Source: Marivirga salinae
Lineage (GTDB): Bacteria; Bacteroidota; Bacteroidia; Cytophagales; Cyclobacteriaceae
Direction of reading: 5' to 3'
Length of the DNA stretch: 64,000 nt
Assembly: GCF_030503855.1 (NCBI RefSeq)
Contig: NZ_CP129971.1
Coordinates: 1,991,501 to 2,055,500, forward strand
Made by a program: the position numbers and the translations under genes. This document shows, one piece after another, positions 9,543 through 18,384 of this stretch. How positions within the stretch are numbered: the stretch's first letter is position 1; every line of letters starts with the position of its first letter. The notes below the pieces were generated by a model, which saw nothing but the letters and a program-made list of their open reading frames with translations, ran no database searches and was not told the DNA's origin.

Positions 9543-10044
9543 AATCTGGTTGAATATCATGTTGTTTTCATTTTTACAATCCTTAGTGGCTTGCGGTCAG
9601 CAGACCTATGATCAAAAGCTTCAGTCACTTTATAGTAATACGGTTCCTCTTGTTAAGCCACAAGAAGTAAAAGAAAAGCTTAATAGCAAGGAAGTAGTAA
9701 TTTTAGATACTCGTTCAGCAAAAGAATATAGTATTAGTCATTTACCAGATGCTCAATTTGTTGGTTATGATCATTTTGATATCGAACAAGTTAAAGACAT
9801 TCCCAAAGACAAGGAAGTAGTCGTTTATTGTTCTGTTGGATATAGAAGCGAAAAAATAGGAGAGAAGCTCAAAAATGCAGGTTTTCAGAATGTTAGCAAT
9901 ATGTATGGTGGTATTTTCCAATGGAAAAATGAAGACTTTGAAGTAGTGAACCAAAAAGGACAAATTACCGATAGTGTACATGTTTATAATAAGCGCTGGG
10001 GAAAATGGTTGGAAGAGGGAAAAGGGATTAAAGTTTATGAATAA
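9535..10044 (+). CDS. Rhodanese-domain lipoprotein
   Basis: A signal peptide with lipobox LVAC puts the lipidated cysteine at residue 20. A single rhodanese domain (about 38-135) follows, with LDTRSAKEYSISHLPDA and the active-site loop CSVGYRSE starting at C99. Rhodanese domains transfer sulfane sulfur or serve as sulfur-binding scaffolds. Here the domain would be exposed in the periplasm. The ATG overlaps the end of the split membrane gene and its stop overlaps the next start, so it belongs to the glycosyltransferase operon. The link between a sulfurtransferase and glycan synthesis is not explained by the sequence. Confidence 0.85.
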   Translation: MLKIWLNIMLFSFLQSLVACGQQTYDQKLQSLYSNTVPLVKPQEVKEKLNSKEVVILDTRSAKEYSISHLPDAQFVGYDHFDIEQVKDIPKDKEVVVYCSVGYRSEKIGEKLKNAGFQNVSNMYGGIFQWKNEDFEVVNQKGQITDSVHVYNKRWGKWLEEGKGIKVYE

Positions 10045-10663
10045 AAAGCGTTTGTTAATTATCTTCGTTAAAAATCCTGAATTAGGTAAATGTAAAACCC
10101 GATTGGCGGCTACAATAGGTGATGAAAAAGCATTGAATTTTTATAAGAACATGCTGGTAAGAACCAAAGAAGTAACTGTGCATGTCAATTCTGATAAAGC
10201 AGTATATTATTCTTCTTTCATTGATGAGAATGATTTATGGCCTAATCAGGCACCATTCTACAAGCATTTGCAATATAAAAATACTGACTTAGGGATCAAA
10301 ATGCAATCGGCTTTTGAGGAAGCCTTTCAAAGTGGTTATGAATCAGTTTGTATCATCGGAAGTGATTGCTATGCTTTAGATGAGAAAGTGATCAAAAAGG
10401 CTTTTGATGCTTTAGAAAATCAAGAAACTGTTTTGGGCCCTTGCAAGGATGGTGGTTACTATTTATTGGGTATGAATAAATTGTATCCTGAGTTTTTTAG
10501 AAATAAAAATTGGAGCACGGAGACCGTCACGCCAGATACTATTAGAGATTTTATTGACCTCAGATTAAATTATAGCTTATTGGATGAGTTGATTGATATA
10601 GATAATGAGGAAGATTTAAATTCATTGCCTAAAGAGAAGATTATCGAGTTATTATCATTTTAG
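10037..10663 (+). CDS. DUF2064 / TIGR04282-type glycosyltransferase-like protein
   Basis: This 208-residue cytosolic protein of the GT-A superfamily starts with LLIIFVKNPELGKCKTRLA and contains IIGSDCYAL and the GPCKDGGYYLLG segment, both hallmarks of DUF2064. Members are often annotated as arsenosugar-biosynthesis-associated glycosyltransferases, which is a genomic-context label rather than a demonstrated activity. I chose the ATG at 10037, 21 codons inside the longest open frame, because family similarity begins there. It overlaps the rhodanese gene by 8 bases (ATGAATAA). It is the last gene of the 6.1-10.7 kb cluster. No radical-SAM arsenosugar gene is present here. Confidence 0.8.
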   Translation: MNKKRLLIIFVKNPELGKCKTRLAATIGDEKALNFYKNMLVRTKEVTVHVNSDKAVYYSSFIDENDLWPNQAPFYKHLQYKNTDLGIKMQSAFEEAFQSGYESVCIIGSDCYALDEKVIKKAFDALENQETVLGPCKDGGYYLLGMNKLYPEFFRNKNWSTETVTPDTIRDFIDLRLNYSLLDELIDIDNEEDLNSLPKEKIIELLSF

Positions 10664-11102
10664 GCCGCATTATTCAATAAGTTTATAATAAATCAAAATG
10701 AATTTTTGGGGTTAAACCTATGCTCCTCCTAATAAATACTACAAACTTTCAAAATTAAATATTATCCCGATAAATACGAAACAGGTCTTTCTCGAAGAGG
10801 GAAGTTAGTAGGACAAAAAGGCGGGCCTGCTTGGGCAGACAAGCCAGCGTTGTGATATAGCGATAAAGCCAGCCAATAGCTGGTCAGCCTTTGGCTGATT
10901 TCTTTTTGATCAAACAAAAAGAAAAAGTAGAAACTGCGAAATATAATTTTGGTATAAATCTATATTTAATATCTTAAATCTCATACTCCCTCTAAATCAA
11001 AGCTTTCTGAGGTTTTAGATATGATGAGATTTCAGATTAAGGACTTTATATTTGCTATAATGAAAATTAGAGTTTCATTTTAATTTTCAAGAGAGCCCAA
11101 AC
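10664..11102. repeat. Intergenic region with three consecutive hairpins (REP-like)
   Basis: No gene is visible. At its centre are three adjacent palindromes: CCAGC-CAATA-GCTGG (10869-10883), TCAGCC-TTT-GGCTGA (10884-10898) and TTTCTTTTTG-ATCAAA-CAAAAAGAAA (10899-10924). A GC-rich segment (about 10818-10850, with GGCGGGCCTGCTTGGGCAG) precedes them. Base composition differs sharply from the AT-rich surroundings. This is the look of a dispersed palindromic repeat or a miniature mobile element remnant. The genome-wide copy number is unknown to me. Confidence 0.5.
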
Positions 11103-11777
11103 CTAATCTTGAACTTTATTTATTCTTTTTCCAAATGTCATCATAAACGAAGCTCCTAAAGTATTTTGATTAAAAAATCGTTCATCTGGAGGAGCGAATC
11201 CTGGGCCTTCAAAATTTTTCATTTGAAAATTCAGAATATTTAATCTCATTCCTGGTACAAGTATTAAATCATGAATTTCAATATAACCATTGAATAATAT
11301 ATGATAACCAATATTAACTTGGTATTCGGCACTTCCTAAATATTGATTATTCTCAGTTAGTTTTGCCGTACCTGGAATTGCTAAGCTCATTCCACCTCCA
11401 ATACTAAAACCATCTATATTTCGAGAGTCTTCTGTAAGAATAAACTTTGATAAGCTAGCCTCAATTGATTTCCAGTTAAATGAATAGGATGATAAATATT
11501 CCGCACCATTATTTAAAATGTAGTAGCGTGAGAAAAAACTGGCATTAATTCCCAATTGCCCATTCCATATCAAATTATTTTCTGTCCAGTATTCAATGCC
11601 AGCATTTAATTTTAAACCGCCACCAGGTTTGTAAAAGAGAAGTTGTTGGTTTATTTCTATTGGGTTTTGAATAACACCCATATTAAGTCCAATTGTGCCA
11701 TTTAGATATAAATCTTGGCTAGATGCATGGTTAAAATATAGGCCTGAAAGTAAGAACAGTACAAGTATCCTTTTCAT
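11103..11777 (-). CDS. Secreted hypothetical protein, probable outer-membrane beta-barrel
   Basis: This 224-residue protein has a signal peptide (ILVLFLLSGLYFNHASSQ). The mature part is built of alternating strands with Gly/aromatic turns (GLNMGVIQNP, GGGLKLNAGIEYW, GQLGINASFFSRYY, GFSIGGGMSLAIP) and a final strand SFMMTFGKR. This resembles the PorT-like or beta-barrel families of Bacteroidota. No enzymatic motif is visible. It is transcribed alone, reading away from the tsf terminator. The role is unknown. Confidence 0.6.
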   Translation of the reverse strand: MKRILVLFLLSGLYFNHASSQDLYLNGTIGLNMGVIQNPIEINQQLLFYKPGGGLKLNAGIEYWTENNLIWNGQLGINASFFSRYYILNNGAEYLSSYSFNWKSIEASLSKFILTEDSRNIDGFSIGGGMSLAIPGTAKLTENNQYLGSAEYQVNIGYHILFNGYIEIHDLILVPGMRLNILNFQMKNFEGPGFAPPDERFFNQNTLGASFMMTFGKRINKVQD

Positions 11778-11810
11778 TATATTATAGAGAATGTTTTCGA
11801 CTTTGAAAAT

Positions 11811-11844
11811 AAAAAAAAGCCTTTGAATAATCTATCCAAAGGCT
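11811..11844 (-). terminator. Terminator of the rplM-rpsI-rpsB-tsf operon
   Basis: On the reverse strand AGCCTTTG and CAAAGGCT form a perfect 8-bp stem with an 11-base loop, followed by eight T. It stands 43 bases after the tsf stop. Confidence 0.85.
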
Positions 11845-11886
11845 CATTATATGTTTTCTAAAATTTAGATTCTAGAAATTTGTATT

Positions 11887-12717
11887 TTATCCAATCGCTA
11901 CTCTCTTGAATTCAGTAACAGTCATTCCTTTATTAACTGAATCTAAGTATTGAGCAATAGAAGTTTTGTTATCTTTTACGAAAGCTTGAGGTAATAAAGT
12001 ACTTTCTTTGAAGAATTTGTTCAATTTACCTTGAGCAATTTTTTCTAACATTTCTTCTGGCTTGCCTTCCTGACGAGCAGTTTCTTTTCCTATTTCGATT
12101 TCTTTTTCGATTACTGAAGAATCAACACCATCTTTATCAACTGCAACTGGGTTCATAGCAGCAATTTGCATTGCAACATCTCTACCTGCATCTTTTACAT
12201 CAACACCACCAGTGTTTTTCAATGCAACCAAAACGCCTAATTTAGCACCAGCGTGAACATAAGAAACTACTTTTTCACCAGATAAAGTTTCGTAATGACT
12301 GATTTCGATTTTTTCACCGATTTTACCTACCATTTCGATTACTTTCTCACCAATAGTGATGTCTTCATAAGGGATTGCTTTTAAAGCATCCATGTCAGCT
12401 GGCTTTTCAGCAGCAACTTTACCGATGATTTCCTCACCAAATTTTTGAAAATCTTCATTTTTTGAAACGAAGTCAGTTTCACAAGTTAAAGAAATTAAGA
12501 AAGCTTGCGTTTCATCATCATTAGTTTTGATGAAAACATTTCCTTCAGTTGTTTCTCTATCGGCTCTTTTTTCAGATAATTTCTGTCCTTTTTTTCTTAA
12601 GAACTCAATGGCTTTGTCAAAATCACCATCAGCTTCAGTTAATGCCTTTTTGCAATCCATCATGCCGGCACCTGTTATTTCTCTAAGCTTTTTTACTTCT
12701 TGTGCTGTAATAGCCAT
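11887..12717 (-). CDS. tsf: Elongation factor Ts
   Basis: EF-Ts is the guanine nucleotide exchange factor for EF-Tu. The N-terminal UBA-like domain contains TGAGMMDCKKAL (residues 15-26) and the core carries the signature TCETDFVSKNEDF. Two dimerisation subdomains follow and the length of 276 is normal. It is the last gene of the rplM-rpsI-rpsB-tsf unit but is separated from rpsB by 118 bases holding a terminator-like hairpin. Its expression may therefore be partly uncoupled. Confidence 0.98.
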   Translation of the reverse strand: MAITAQEVKKLREITGAGMMDCKKALTEADGDFDKAIEFLRKKGQKLSEKRADRETTEGNVFIKTNDDETQAFLISLTCETDFVSKNEDFQKFGEEIIGKVAAEKPADMDALKAIPYEDITIGEKVIEMVGKIGEKIEISHYETLSGEKVVSYVHAGAKLGVLVALKNTGGVDVKDAGRDVAMQIAAMNPVAVDKDGVDSSVIEKEIEIGKETARQEGKPEEMLEKIAQGKLNKFFKESTLLPQAFVKDNKTSIAQYLDSVNKGMTVTEFKRVAIG

Positions 12718-12764
12718 GCTTAATTGATTTTAATGTTAAATTTTATTTTATGGAATGGGTTAAA

Positions 12765-12807
12765 TAAAAAATTGAACACCGGACAAAGTCTGATGTTCAA
12801 TTTTTTT
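12765..12807 (-). terminator. Terminator-like hairpin between rpsB and tsf
   Basis: On the reverse strand AATTGAACA and TGTTCAATT (9 bp, perfect) enclose a second stem around CAGAC-TTT-GTCCG. Six T follow, ahead of tsf. Since rpsB-tsf is normally one transcript, this hairpin more likely attenuates than ends transcription, or tsf has its own promoter just downstream. Confidence 0.65.
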
Positions 12808-12835
12808 ATTTATTCAATATTGTTCATTTGAAGAA

Positions 12836-13645
12836 TTATTCAGCAGACTTTTCAGAAGCTTCCTCTTTCTTAGGCTCTTCCTTTTTAGATTCCTCTTTAG
12901 CATCTACTGCTTTTTTCTCTTCTTCAGCTTGTTTCATTTTAGCATCATCTTTCTCTGCTTTTCTTTCCATTAAGCCTTCTTCAATAGCTTTACCGAAAGA
13001 TTTCAAGATTAAGCTGATTGATTTCCATGCATCATCATTAGCAGGAATTGGATAATCAACTTGAGTTGGATCAGAGTTAGTATCCACCATTGCAAAAACA
13101 GGGATATTTAATTTCTGAGCTTCTTTAATTGCGATGTGCTCTCTTTTAATATCGATAACAAATAGCGCAGAAGGGATTCTGTTCAAGTCGGCAATACCAC
13201 CTAAAACTCTCTCCATTTTTTCCTTCTCTCTTTGAATCATCAAACGCTCTCTTTTTGCAAGATTAAGGTATGATTCTTCTTTTTGCATCTTATCGATGTT
13301 AGCCAATTTTTTCAATGACTTTCTGATAGTTGCAAAGTTGGTCATCATACCACCTTGCCATCTATCCACTACATAAGGCATGTTTAATCTTTTTGCCTCT
13401 TCCATCACGATATCCTGTGCTTGTTTTTTTGTAGCAACAAATAAAACTTTTTTACCAGAACGAACATGTTGCTTAATTGCGTGACATGCTTCATCTAAAG
13501 CAGCTAAAGTTTTATTTAAATCAATGATGTGGATGCCATTACGCTCCATGAAAATGTAAGGAGCCATTTTTGGATCCCACTTTCTTGTTAAGTGTCCGAA
13601 ATGGACACCAGCTTCAAGTAAGTCGTTGTACTCAAGCTTAGCCAT
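12836..13645 (-). CDS. rpsB: 30S ribosomal protein S2
   Basis: S2 binds the head-body junction of the small subunit. The N terminus LLEAGVHFGHLTRKWDPKM and the segment PSALFVIDIKREHIAI with TQVDYPIPANDDA are diagnostic. The last 45 residues form a Lys/Glu/Ala-rich tail, a common extension in Bacteroidota S2 that is absent from the 241-residue E. coli protein. It lies 30 bases downstream of rpsI. Confidence 0.98.
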   Translation of the reverse strand: MAKLEYNDLLEAGVHFGHLTRKWDPKMAPYIFMERNGIHIIDLNKTLAALDEACHAIKQHVRSGKKVLFVATKKQAQDIVMEEAKRLNMPYVVDRWQGGMMTNFATIRKSLKKLANIDKMQKEESYLNLAKRERLMIQREKEKMERVLGGIADLNRIPSALFVIDIKREHIAIKEAQKLNIPVFAMVDTNSDPTQVDYPIPANDDAWKSISLILKSFGKAIEEGLMERKAEKDDAKMKQAEEEKKAVDAKEESKKEEPKKEEASEKSAE

Positions 13646-13675
13646 AAGTGTTTATATTTATATTGTTTGTAAAAA

Positions 13676-14062
13676 TTAACGTTTCGAGAACTGGAATGCT
13701 CTTCTCGCTTTTCTTCGTCCGTATTTCTTACGTTCAACCATTCTAGGGTCTCTAGTAAGGAATCCTTCTGCTTTCAATGCTGGTCTATGTTCAGGATCAA
13801 GTTCACAAAGAGCACGAGCAATTGCTAAACGTACTGCTTCTGCTTGACCTGCAACTCCACCACCATCAACATTAACTTTCAGGTCGAAAGAACCTTCAGT
13901 TTTTGTTGTAGCAAATGGTTGGTTAACGATTGCTTGAAGAATTTCTGTTGGGAAATAATCTTTTATATCCTTTGTGTTAACGGTAATAGCACCTTTGCCT
14001 GACTGCATATACAATCTAGCAACAGATGTTTTTCTTCTACCAATGGTGTTTATAATTTCCAT
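13676..14062 (-). CDS. rpsI: 30S ribosomal protein S9
   Basis: The 128-residue protein shows the S9 features [13 protein letters not shown] at the N terminus, [19 protein letters not shown] in the middle and the basic tail [16 protein letters not shown] whose C-terminal arg/lys contacts P-site tRNA. It lies 11 bases after rplM, the universal rplM-rpsI pairing. Confidence 0.98.
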   Translation of the reverse strand: MEIINTIGRRKTSVARLYMQSGKGAITVNTKDIKDYFPTEILQAIVNQPFATTKTEGSFDLKVNVDGGGVAGQAEAVRLAIARALCELDPEHRPALKAEGFLTRDPRMVERKKYGRRKARRAFQFSKR

Positions 14063-14073
14063 CTATTGATTTT

Positions 14074-14517
14074 TTAGATTTCTTTAACTTTAGGTTTTTG
14101 TGCTTCATGACCGTGCTCTGCTCCTTCATATACATAAAGGTTTCTGAACAAGTCTCTGCCCAATCTGTTTTTCGGCAACATGCCTCGTATAGCTCTTTCT
14201 ACTAATAAAGTAGAAGATTTCGCTTTCAACTGACGAGGGGTGATTTCACGCTGACCACCAGGATATCCTGTGTAGTGCTGGTAAACTCTATTATCCCATT
14301 TCTTTCCAGTCATAAGGATTTTGTCTGCATTGATAACGATCACGTTATCACCGCAGTCCACATTAGGCGTAAAACTTGGTTTGTTTTTACCACGAAGAAT
14401 TTTGGCTACATCGCTGGCAAATCTACCTAATACTTTTCCTGCAGCATCTACTACAACCCAGTCTTTTTCAACTGTTGCTTTATTTGCCGAGATGGTTTTG
14501 TAACTAAGCGTATCCAC
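14074..14517 (-). CDS. rplM: 50S ribosomal protein L13
   Basis: L13 is an early-assembly large-subunit protein. The motifs WVVVDAAGKVLGRFAS, GDNVIVINA and AIRGMLPKNRLGRDLFRNL are typical. Length 147 is normal. This is the first gene of the rplM-rpsI-rpsB-tsf operon and is preceded by a clear promoter and a leader of about 90 bases. Confidence 0.98.
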   Translation of the reverse strand: MDTLSYKTISANKATVEKDWVVVDAAGKVLGRFASDVAKILRGKNKPSFTPNVDCGDNVIVINADKILMTGKKWDNRVYQHYTGYPGGQREITPRQLKAKSSTLLVERAIRGMLPKNRLGRDLFRNLYVYEGAEHGHEAQKPKVKEI

Positions 14518-14613
14518 TATTTTTTCTTTTTGTTAGTTCTTAACTCCTTATTAATTAGCTTTTTACAGATAGTAAACATTTATGATCGGGCGAACTATCC
14601 GCTAAAAGGGACA

Positions 14614-14644
14614 CAAAGATAGAAGCTTATTAATTGAAAAACAA
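14614..14644 (-). promoter_or_regulatory. Promoter of the rplM operon
   Basis: On the reverse strand TTG (14644-14642), 20 bases, then TATCTTTG (14621-14614) matches the Bacteroidota sigma-ABfr-type consensus TTTG-N19/20-TAnnTTTG. It leaves a leader of roughly 90 bases before the L13 start, long enough for a ribosomal-protein autoregulatory structure. Confidence 0.75.
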
Positions 14645-14729
14645 CATCCTACGGAAAAAATCGCATTGATTTACATATTGTTTTTGCTCTTTTTCAATGT
14701 AAATCTCAAAGATTGACCAATTTCCATAC

Positions 14730-15443
14730 TTAACTATTTTTTTCCAATTGCTTTAGCGCCACTTCTATGTCTTTAGGATAGGGGGCTTCAACTGAGATTA
14801 ATTGCCCTTTTAAATCTGTTAAACTTAAAGTGACTGCATGAAGGGCAAATCTTTTAATAATAGGTTGTTCTTCTTTTTCTTTCCCTTTAACATACTTCTT
14901 TTTAAAGGAAGATAAATACAATGCTTGACCTCCATAGGTTTCATCTCCTGTAATAGAAGCATTTAAGGAGGCTAAATGGACTCTAATTTGATGCATTCTT
15001 CCTGTTTCAGGTCTGCAAGCAACTAAAGTGTGCTTTTTAAAAGTTTTGAGTGTATTGAAAATAGTCTTAGCATTTTTTCCTTGCCTATGTGATATTTTGA
15101 CATATCCTGATGCGGTGGTATGCAAAGGTAAATTCACTTCTTCATCATTAAATTGATGTAATCCATCTACGATAGCATTGTAAATTTTTTCTACTTGCCG
15201 GTGTTCAAATTGCATAGATGCATTTCTATAGGCTTCAGGATTTTTCGCTACTAATAATACTCCTGATGTTTCTTTATCTAATCTATGACAGATTTGATAA
15301 TCATCATTGTATTTTTTTACTAAAGATAAAATCGTCACTGGATCGTTTCTATCAGCTAATGTGGAAACGAATGGTGGTTTATTAATAAAAATATAATCCT
15401 CTGTCTCTTCTATAATCAGAGGTTTTAGTGATTTGTAATACAT
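14730..15443 (-). CDS. RluA-family RNA pseudouridine synthase
   Basis: The enzyme isomerises uridine to pseudouridine in rRNA or tRNA. The catalytic motif HRLDKETSG has the nucleophile D56, and GRMHQIRVHLASL is the second family motif. No S4 RNA-binding domain precedes the catalytic domain, so at 237 residues it resembles the short RluA/TruC type rather than RluC/RluD. It follows the histidine kinase gene by 17 bases and may be co-transcribed. Exact target unknown. Confidence 0.9.
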   Translation of the reverse strand: MYYKSLKPLIIEETEDYIFINKPPFVSTLADRNDPVTILSLVKKYNDDYQICHRLDKETSGVLLVAKNPEAYRNASMQFEHRQVEKIYNAIVDGLHQFNDEEVNLPLHTTASGYVKISHRQGKNAKTIFNTLKTFKKHTLVACRPETGRMHQIRVHLASLNASITGDETYGGQALYLSSFKKKYVKGKEKEEQPIIKRFALHAVTLSLTDLKGQLISVEAPYPKDIEVALKQLEKNS

Positions 15444-15460
15444 TCTAAAATTAAAATTAT

Positions 15461-16540
15461 TTACTCTGCCTCTTCATCCTCTACAGGTACATACGGTTCT
15501 GGTATTTTTTTCACAGGTAGTTTAAAGCTAAACAAAGAACCTTTCCCCACGGTACTTGTAACGGATACAGAAGAACCGTGTGCTTCTATAATATGCTTCA
15601 CAATTGCTAAGCCCAGACCTGTACCACCTCTTTCTTTAGACCTACTTTTATCGATTCGGTAAAATCTTTCAAATATTCTCTTTATGTGTTCAGGTGATAT
15701 TCCAGCACCATGGTCTTGAATTGCTATGATAACATCCTTATCTGTTATTTCAAAACCGACCACAATTTCGGTATTTTCATCGGAATATTTGATGGCATTG
15801 GAGATCAAATTTACAATTACTTGATAAATACGTTGATAATCAGCAATTACATTGATTGGTCCTTCATATGTCTTATCAAATTGAAGATCCATATTCTTTT
15901 TGTCAGTTTTCCCCTCAAACTGGTCAAAAACATCTTCAACCAACCCCAATAAATCAATTTCTTCAAAATGCATGGTGATTTCACCAGCTTCAATATGGGA
16001 GAGCGTTAATAAATCATTGACCAACATTTCCAGGCCATCCAAGCTTTTGGCAGCTTTTTTAAGAAATTTACCTCTCACTTTTTTGTCTTCAACAGCCCCA
16101 TCCAAAAGCGTATAAACAAATCCTTGAGCAGCGAAAATAGGGGTTTTCAATTCATGAGATACATCAGCAAGAAACTCACGCCTGTAGGTAGCCATTCTTT
16201 TCAGCTCATCAATTTCTTGTTGCTTATTGGCAGCATAACTAAAAATTTCTTGATTGATTTTCCTTAATGGATTAGAAGATTTTTGAGTTTCTATATCATT
16301 CACGAATGAATAATCTTTTTCTCCAAGCTTATTAAAAACTTCATAAAGTTTGTTGATTTCCTTGAAAAATAGGAATTCCAATACGATGCTAATTAGTAAG
16401 TAGGAAGAAGAGGAAGATAAAATAAAGGTGAGAACCAATGCTGTTGTTCCAACGCCTTCTAATAAACTTAGAAAGGCAGTCGTAACTATGGCAATTGAAA
16501 GTGCTAATAAAACTGAAACTCCTCTGGAATTAAAAAGCAT
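15461..16540 (-). CDS. PhoR-like sensor histidine kinase
   Basis: Two N-terminal membrane helices (about 8-28 and 33-57) with almost no periplasmic loop lead into a linker, a HisKA domain and an HATPase_c domain. The phosphoacceptor is H129 in DVSHELKTP. The ATP-binding region shows NLISNAIKYS (N box), DHGAGI (G1), FERFYR (F box) and GGTGLGLAIVKHI (G2). Length 359. It has no PAS domain, unlike E. coli PhoR. It lies 8 bases after the response regulator gene, its obvious partner. The signal sensed is unknown; regulation of phosphate uptake is possible but no pst gene is nearby. Confidence 0.9.
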   Translation of the reverse strand: MLFNSRGVSVLLALSIAIVTTAFLSLLEGVGTTALVLTFILSSSSSYLLISIVLEFLFFKEINKLYEVFNKLGEKDYSFVNDIETQKSSNPLRKINQEIFSYAANKQQEIDELKRMATYRREFLADVSHELKTPIFAAQGFVYTLLDGAVEDKKVRGKFLKKAAKSLDGLEMLVNDLLTLSHIEAGEITMHFEEIDLLGLVEDVFDQFEGKTDKKNMDLQFDKTYEGPINVIADYQRIYQVIVNLISNAIKYSDENTEIVVGFEITDKDVIIAIQDHGAGISPEHIKRIFERFYRIDKSRSKERGGTGLGLAIVKHIIEAHGSSVSVTSTVGKGSLFSFKLPVKKIPEPYVPVEDEEAE

Positions 16541-16548
16541 AGTTTTTA

Positions 16549-17238
16549 CTATTCCATATCAAATTTATAACCAACTCCTTTTACAGTGGAGATATAACCA
16601 TCTCCGACCTTTTCTCTTACTTTACGAACATGGACATCAACCGTTCTGGCTAATACATAAACGTCTGAACCCCAGATATTTTGCAATAAATCGTCTCTGT
16701 TAAAGACTTTATTGGGGTTTTGAGCAAGGAAATATAATAATTCAAATTCTTTTTTAGGTAATGAAACCTGTTTACCATCTACCGTGACCGTGTAACTAGT
16801 TCTGTCAATCATTAAACCACCAATTGTGATTTTATTGCTATCCTTTTGTTTCTTAATATCTCGCCTAAAATAAGCATTAATTCTACTCATTAAAGCGCGT
16901 GGTTTTATTGGTTTAGTGATGTAATCATCAGCGCCATTTTCAAATGCAGCAACTTCAGAATATTCTTCAGAACGGGCAGTAAGGAATATAATGAATGCAT
17001 TAGCCGATTCTGGACTTTCTCTGAGCTGACGGCAGGTTTCTACACCATCTTGATTAGGCATCATGATGTCAAGCAGAATCAATTGTGGTTGAAACTTTTG
17101 AGCTTTTTCAACTGCCGTTTTTCCATCTTGAGCTGTTTTTACCTCATAGCCTTCTTTTGTGAGGTTATATTCCAATAACTCTAAAATGTCTGATTCATCA
17201 TCAACGACAAGCACCTTGTGGCTTTGCTTGTTTCCCAT
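16549..17238 (-). CDS. OmpR/PhoB-family response regulator
   Basis: The receiver domain (1-122) has the acidic pair D13/D14, phosphoacceptor D57 in LILLDIMMP, T87 and K109 in YITKPIKP. A winged-helix Trans_reg_C domain (about 135-229) ends with RTVDVHVRKVREKVGD and a GVGYKFD strand. It is the first gene of the regulator-kinase-RluA unit. The pair resembles PhoB/PhoR or the essential YycF-like systems. Target genes cannot be named from sequence. Confidence 0.93.
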   Translation of the reverse strand: MGNKQSHKVLVVDDESDILELLEYNLTKEGYEVKTAQDGKTAVEKAQKFQPQLILLDIMMPNQDGVETCRQLRESPESANAFIIFLTARSEEYSEVAAFENGADDYITKPIKPRALMSRINAYFRRDIKKQKDSNKITIGGLMIDRTSYTVTVDGKQVSLPKKEFELLYFLAQNPNKVFNRDDLLQNIWGSDVYVLARTVDVHVRKVREKVGDGYISTVKGVGYKFDME

Positions 17239-17349
17239 GGTTTATTGTATTTTGTTTTGGGCTAAATTCGATAAAAATATTTATAAATTAAGCGATTAAA
17301 ATGGTAATAACAATTTCTTAATATTGAATTAAACTTTAGGATATATTTA

Positions 17350-18384
17350 TTATAAAGAATCGAAGTTCTTATGATAGAAATCTAACATTTTCAAAACATC
17401 TCCATTAAACTCTTCTTCCATTTCATTTTTTAGTAACTGCTGATGTCCAGAATAGCGTTTAAATGATAATAAATAAGCATTATTCACATCCATTTCACTT
17501 TTTTGAAACTTAGTGTATTTCGGATTGATAAACTTTTGTTTCTTTAAATCTTCCTTAAATCTTTCTATAAAATAATATTTCTGATTTTCTTTTTCTGTAG
17601 TTTTAAAGGTTTCGATTTGTTGATAAAGACTATCGAATTTGGGTATGTAATTCCTAACAAATTGATTTAAAGATTGTCTATCTTCAAGATGCGTTAAGTA
17701 TTCTTTATAATCTTCCTCAAATTTTTCATGCTGTTTTTTAAAAAATAGTTTGGTGAATTCCTGTCCGAAAAAGGAAGCTAAGTTTTCATTGAAATCGACA
17801 CTATCTTTTATAAAAATTTCATCGTGTGTGAGCTCATGGAAAATCAATTCAGCTAATCTTCCATTGCTGTATTGCAATACATTGCTTAATAATGGGTCAT
17901 TCAACCAACCTAGTGTTGACCAAGCACTTGCGGTTCTTAATCTCACATCAAAACCATCTTTTTTTAATTCTTGTTCAAGTTTTAAAGCTTCTTCTTTAAT
18001 GAAAAATCCCTTATAACTAACTTTCCCTAAAACTGGAAATTTCCATTGATAGCTTTCTAGTTTGTAAGGATAGGCTGCCGTTACCACCCACATCAATTCC
18101 TTTCCTTTTTGGTCAAACATTTTTTCATATTGATCTTCCGAAGAGAATCCTAATTCAGAATGTGCAAAAGATTTGACTGCTTCAACTAGTTTGATTTTTG
18201 CTTTTAAAGAGTCGGGGTAGGATGGGTTTTCAAAATATGAATCCAGTGGTTCAGCATTATACATGATAGAAAACTGACCTTTAGCTTGTTGTAAACCATA
18301 TCGGATTAAATCCCATTTCAATACAATGAAGATAGTGACTATGATTAAACCGAGGAGTATTATTTTACGGAATACAGACTTCAC
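17350..18384 (-). CDS. Putative zinc aminopeptidase (PF10023 family)
   Basis: An N-terminal membrane anchor (about 7-23) precedes a long helical domain. The metal site is HELTH at residues 183-187, followed by FNENLASFFG, which provides the third zinc ligand in gluzincin-like fashion. This combination is typical of the predicted-aminopeptidase family PF10023. The start is a GTG overlapping the stop of the upstream gene (GTGA), indicating translational coupling. It would face the periplasm if anchored with N-in topology. Substrate unknown. Confidence 0.8.
   Translation of the reverse strand: MKSVFRKIILLGLIIVTIFIVLKWDLIRYGLQQAKGQFSIMYNAEPLDSYFENPSYPDSLKAKIKLVEAVKSFAHSELGFSSEDQYEKMFDQKGKELMWVVTAAYPYKLESYQWKFPVLGKVSYKGFFIKEEALKLEQELKKDGFDVRLRTASAWSTLGWLNDPLLSNVLQYSNGRLAELIFHELTHDEIFIKDSVDFNENLASFFGQEFTKLFFKKQHEKFEEDYKEYLTHLEDRQSLNQFVRNYIPKFDSLYQQIETFKTTEKENQKYYFIERFKEDLKKQKFINPKYTKFQKSEMDVNNAYLLSFKRYSGHQQLLKNEMEEEFNGDVLKMLDFYHKNFDSL

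Noticed and set aside
6074..10663. Assignment of the glycosyltransferase cluster to arsenosugar synthesis
   Set aside because: Only the DUF2064 family label supports it. No arsenic methyltransferase or radical-SAM partner is present, so I left the product unnamed.
16253..17265. Phosphate-regulation role (PhoB/PhoR) for the two-component pair
   Set aside because: Sequence resemblance alone is not enough; no pst, pho or phosphatase gene is nearby, so the signal is left open.
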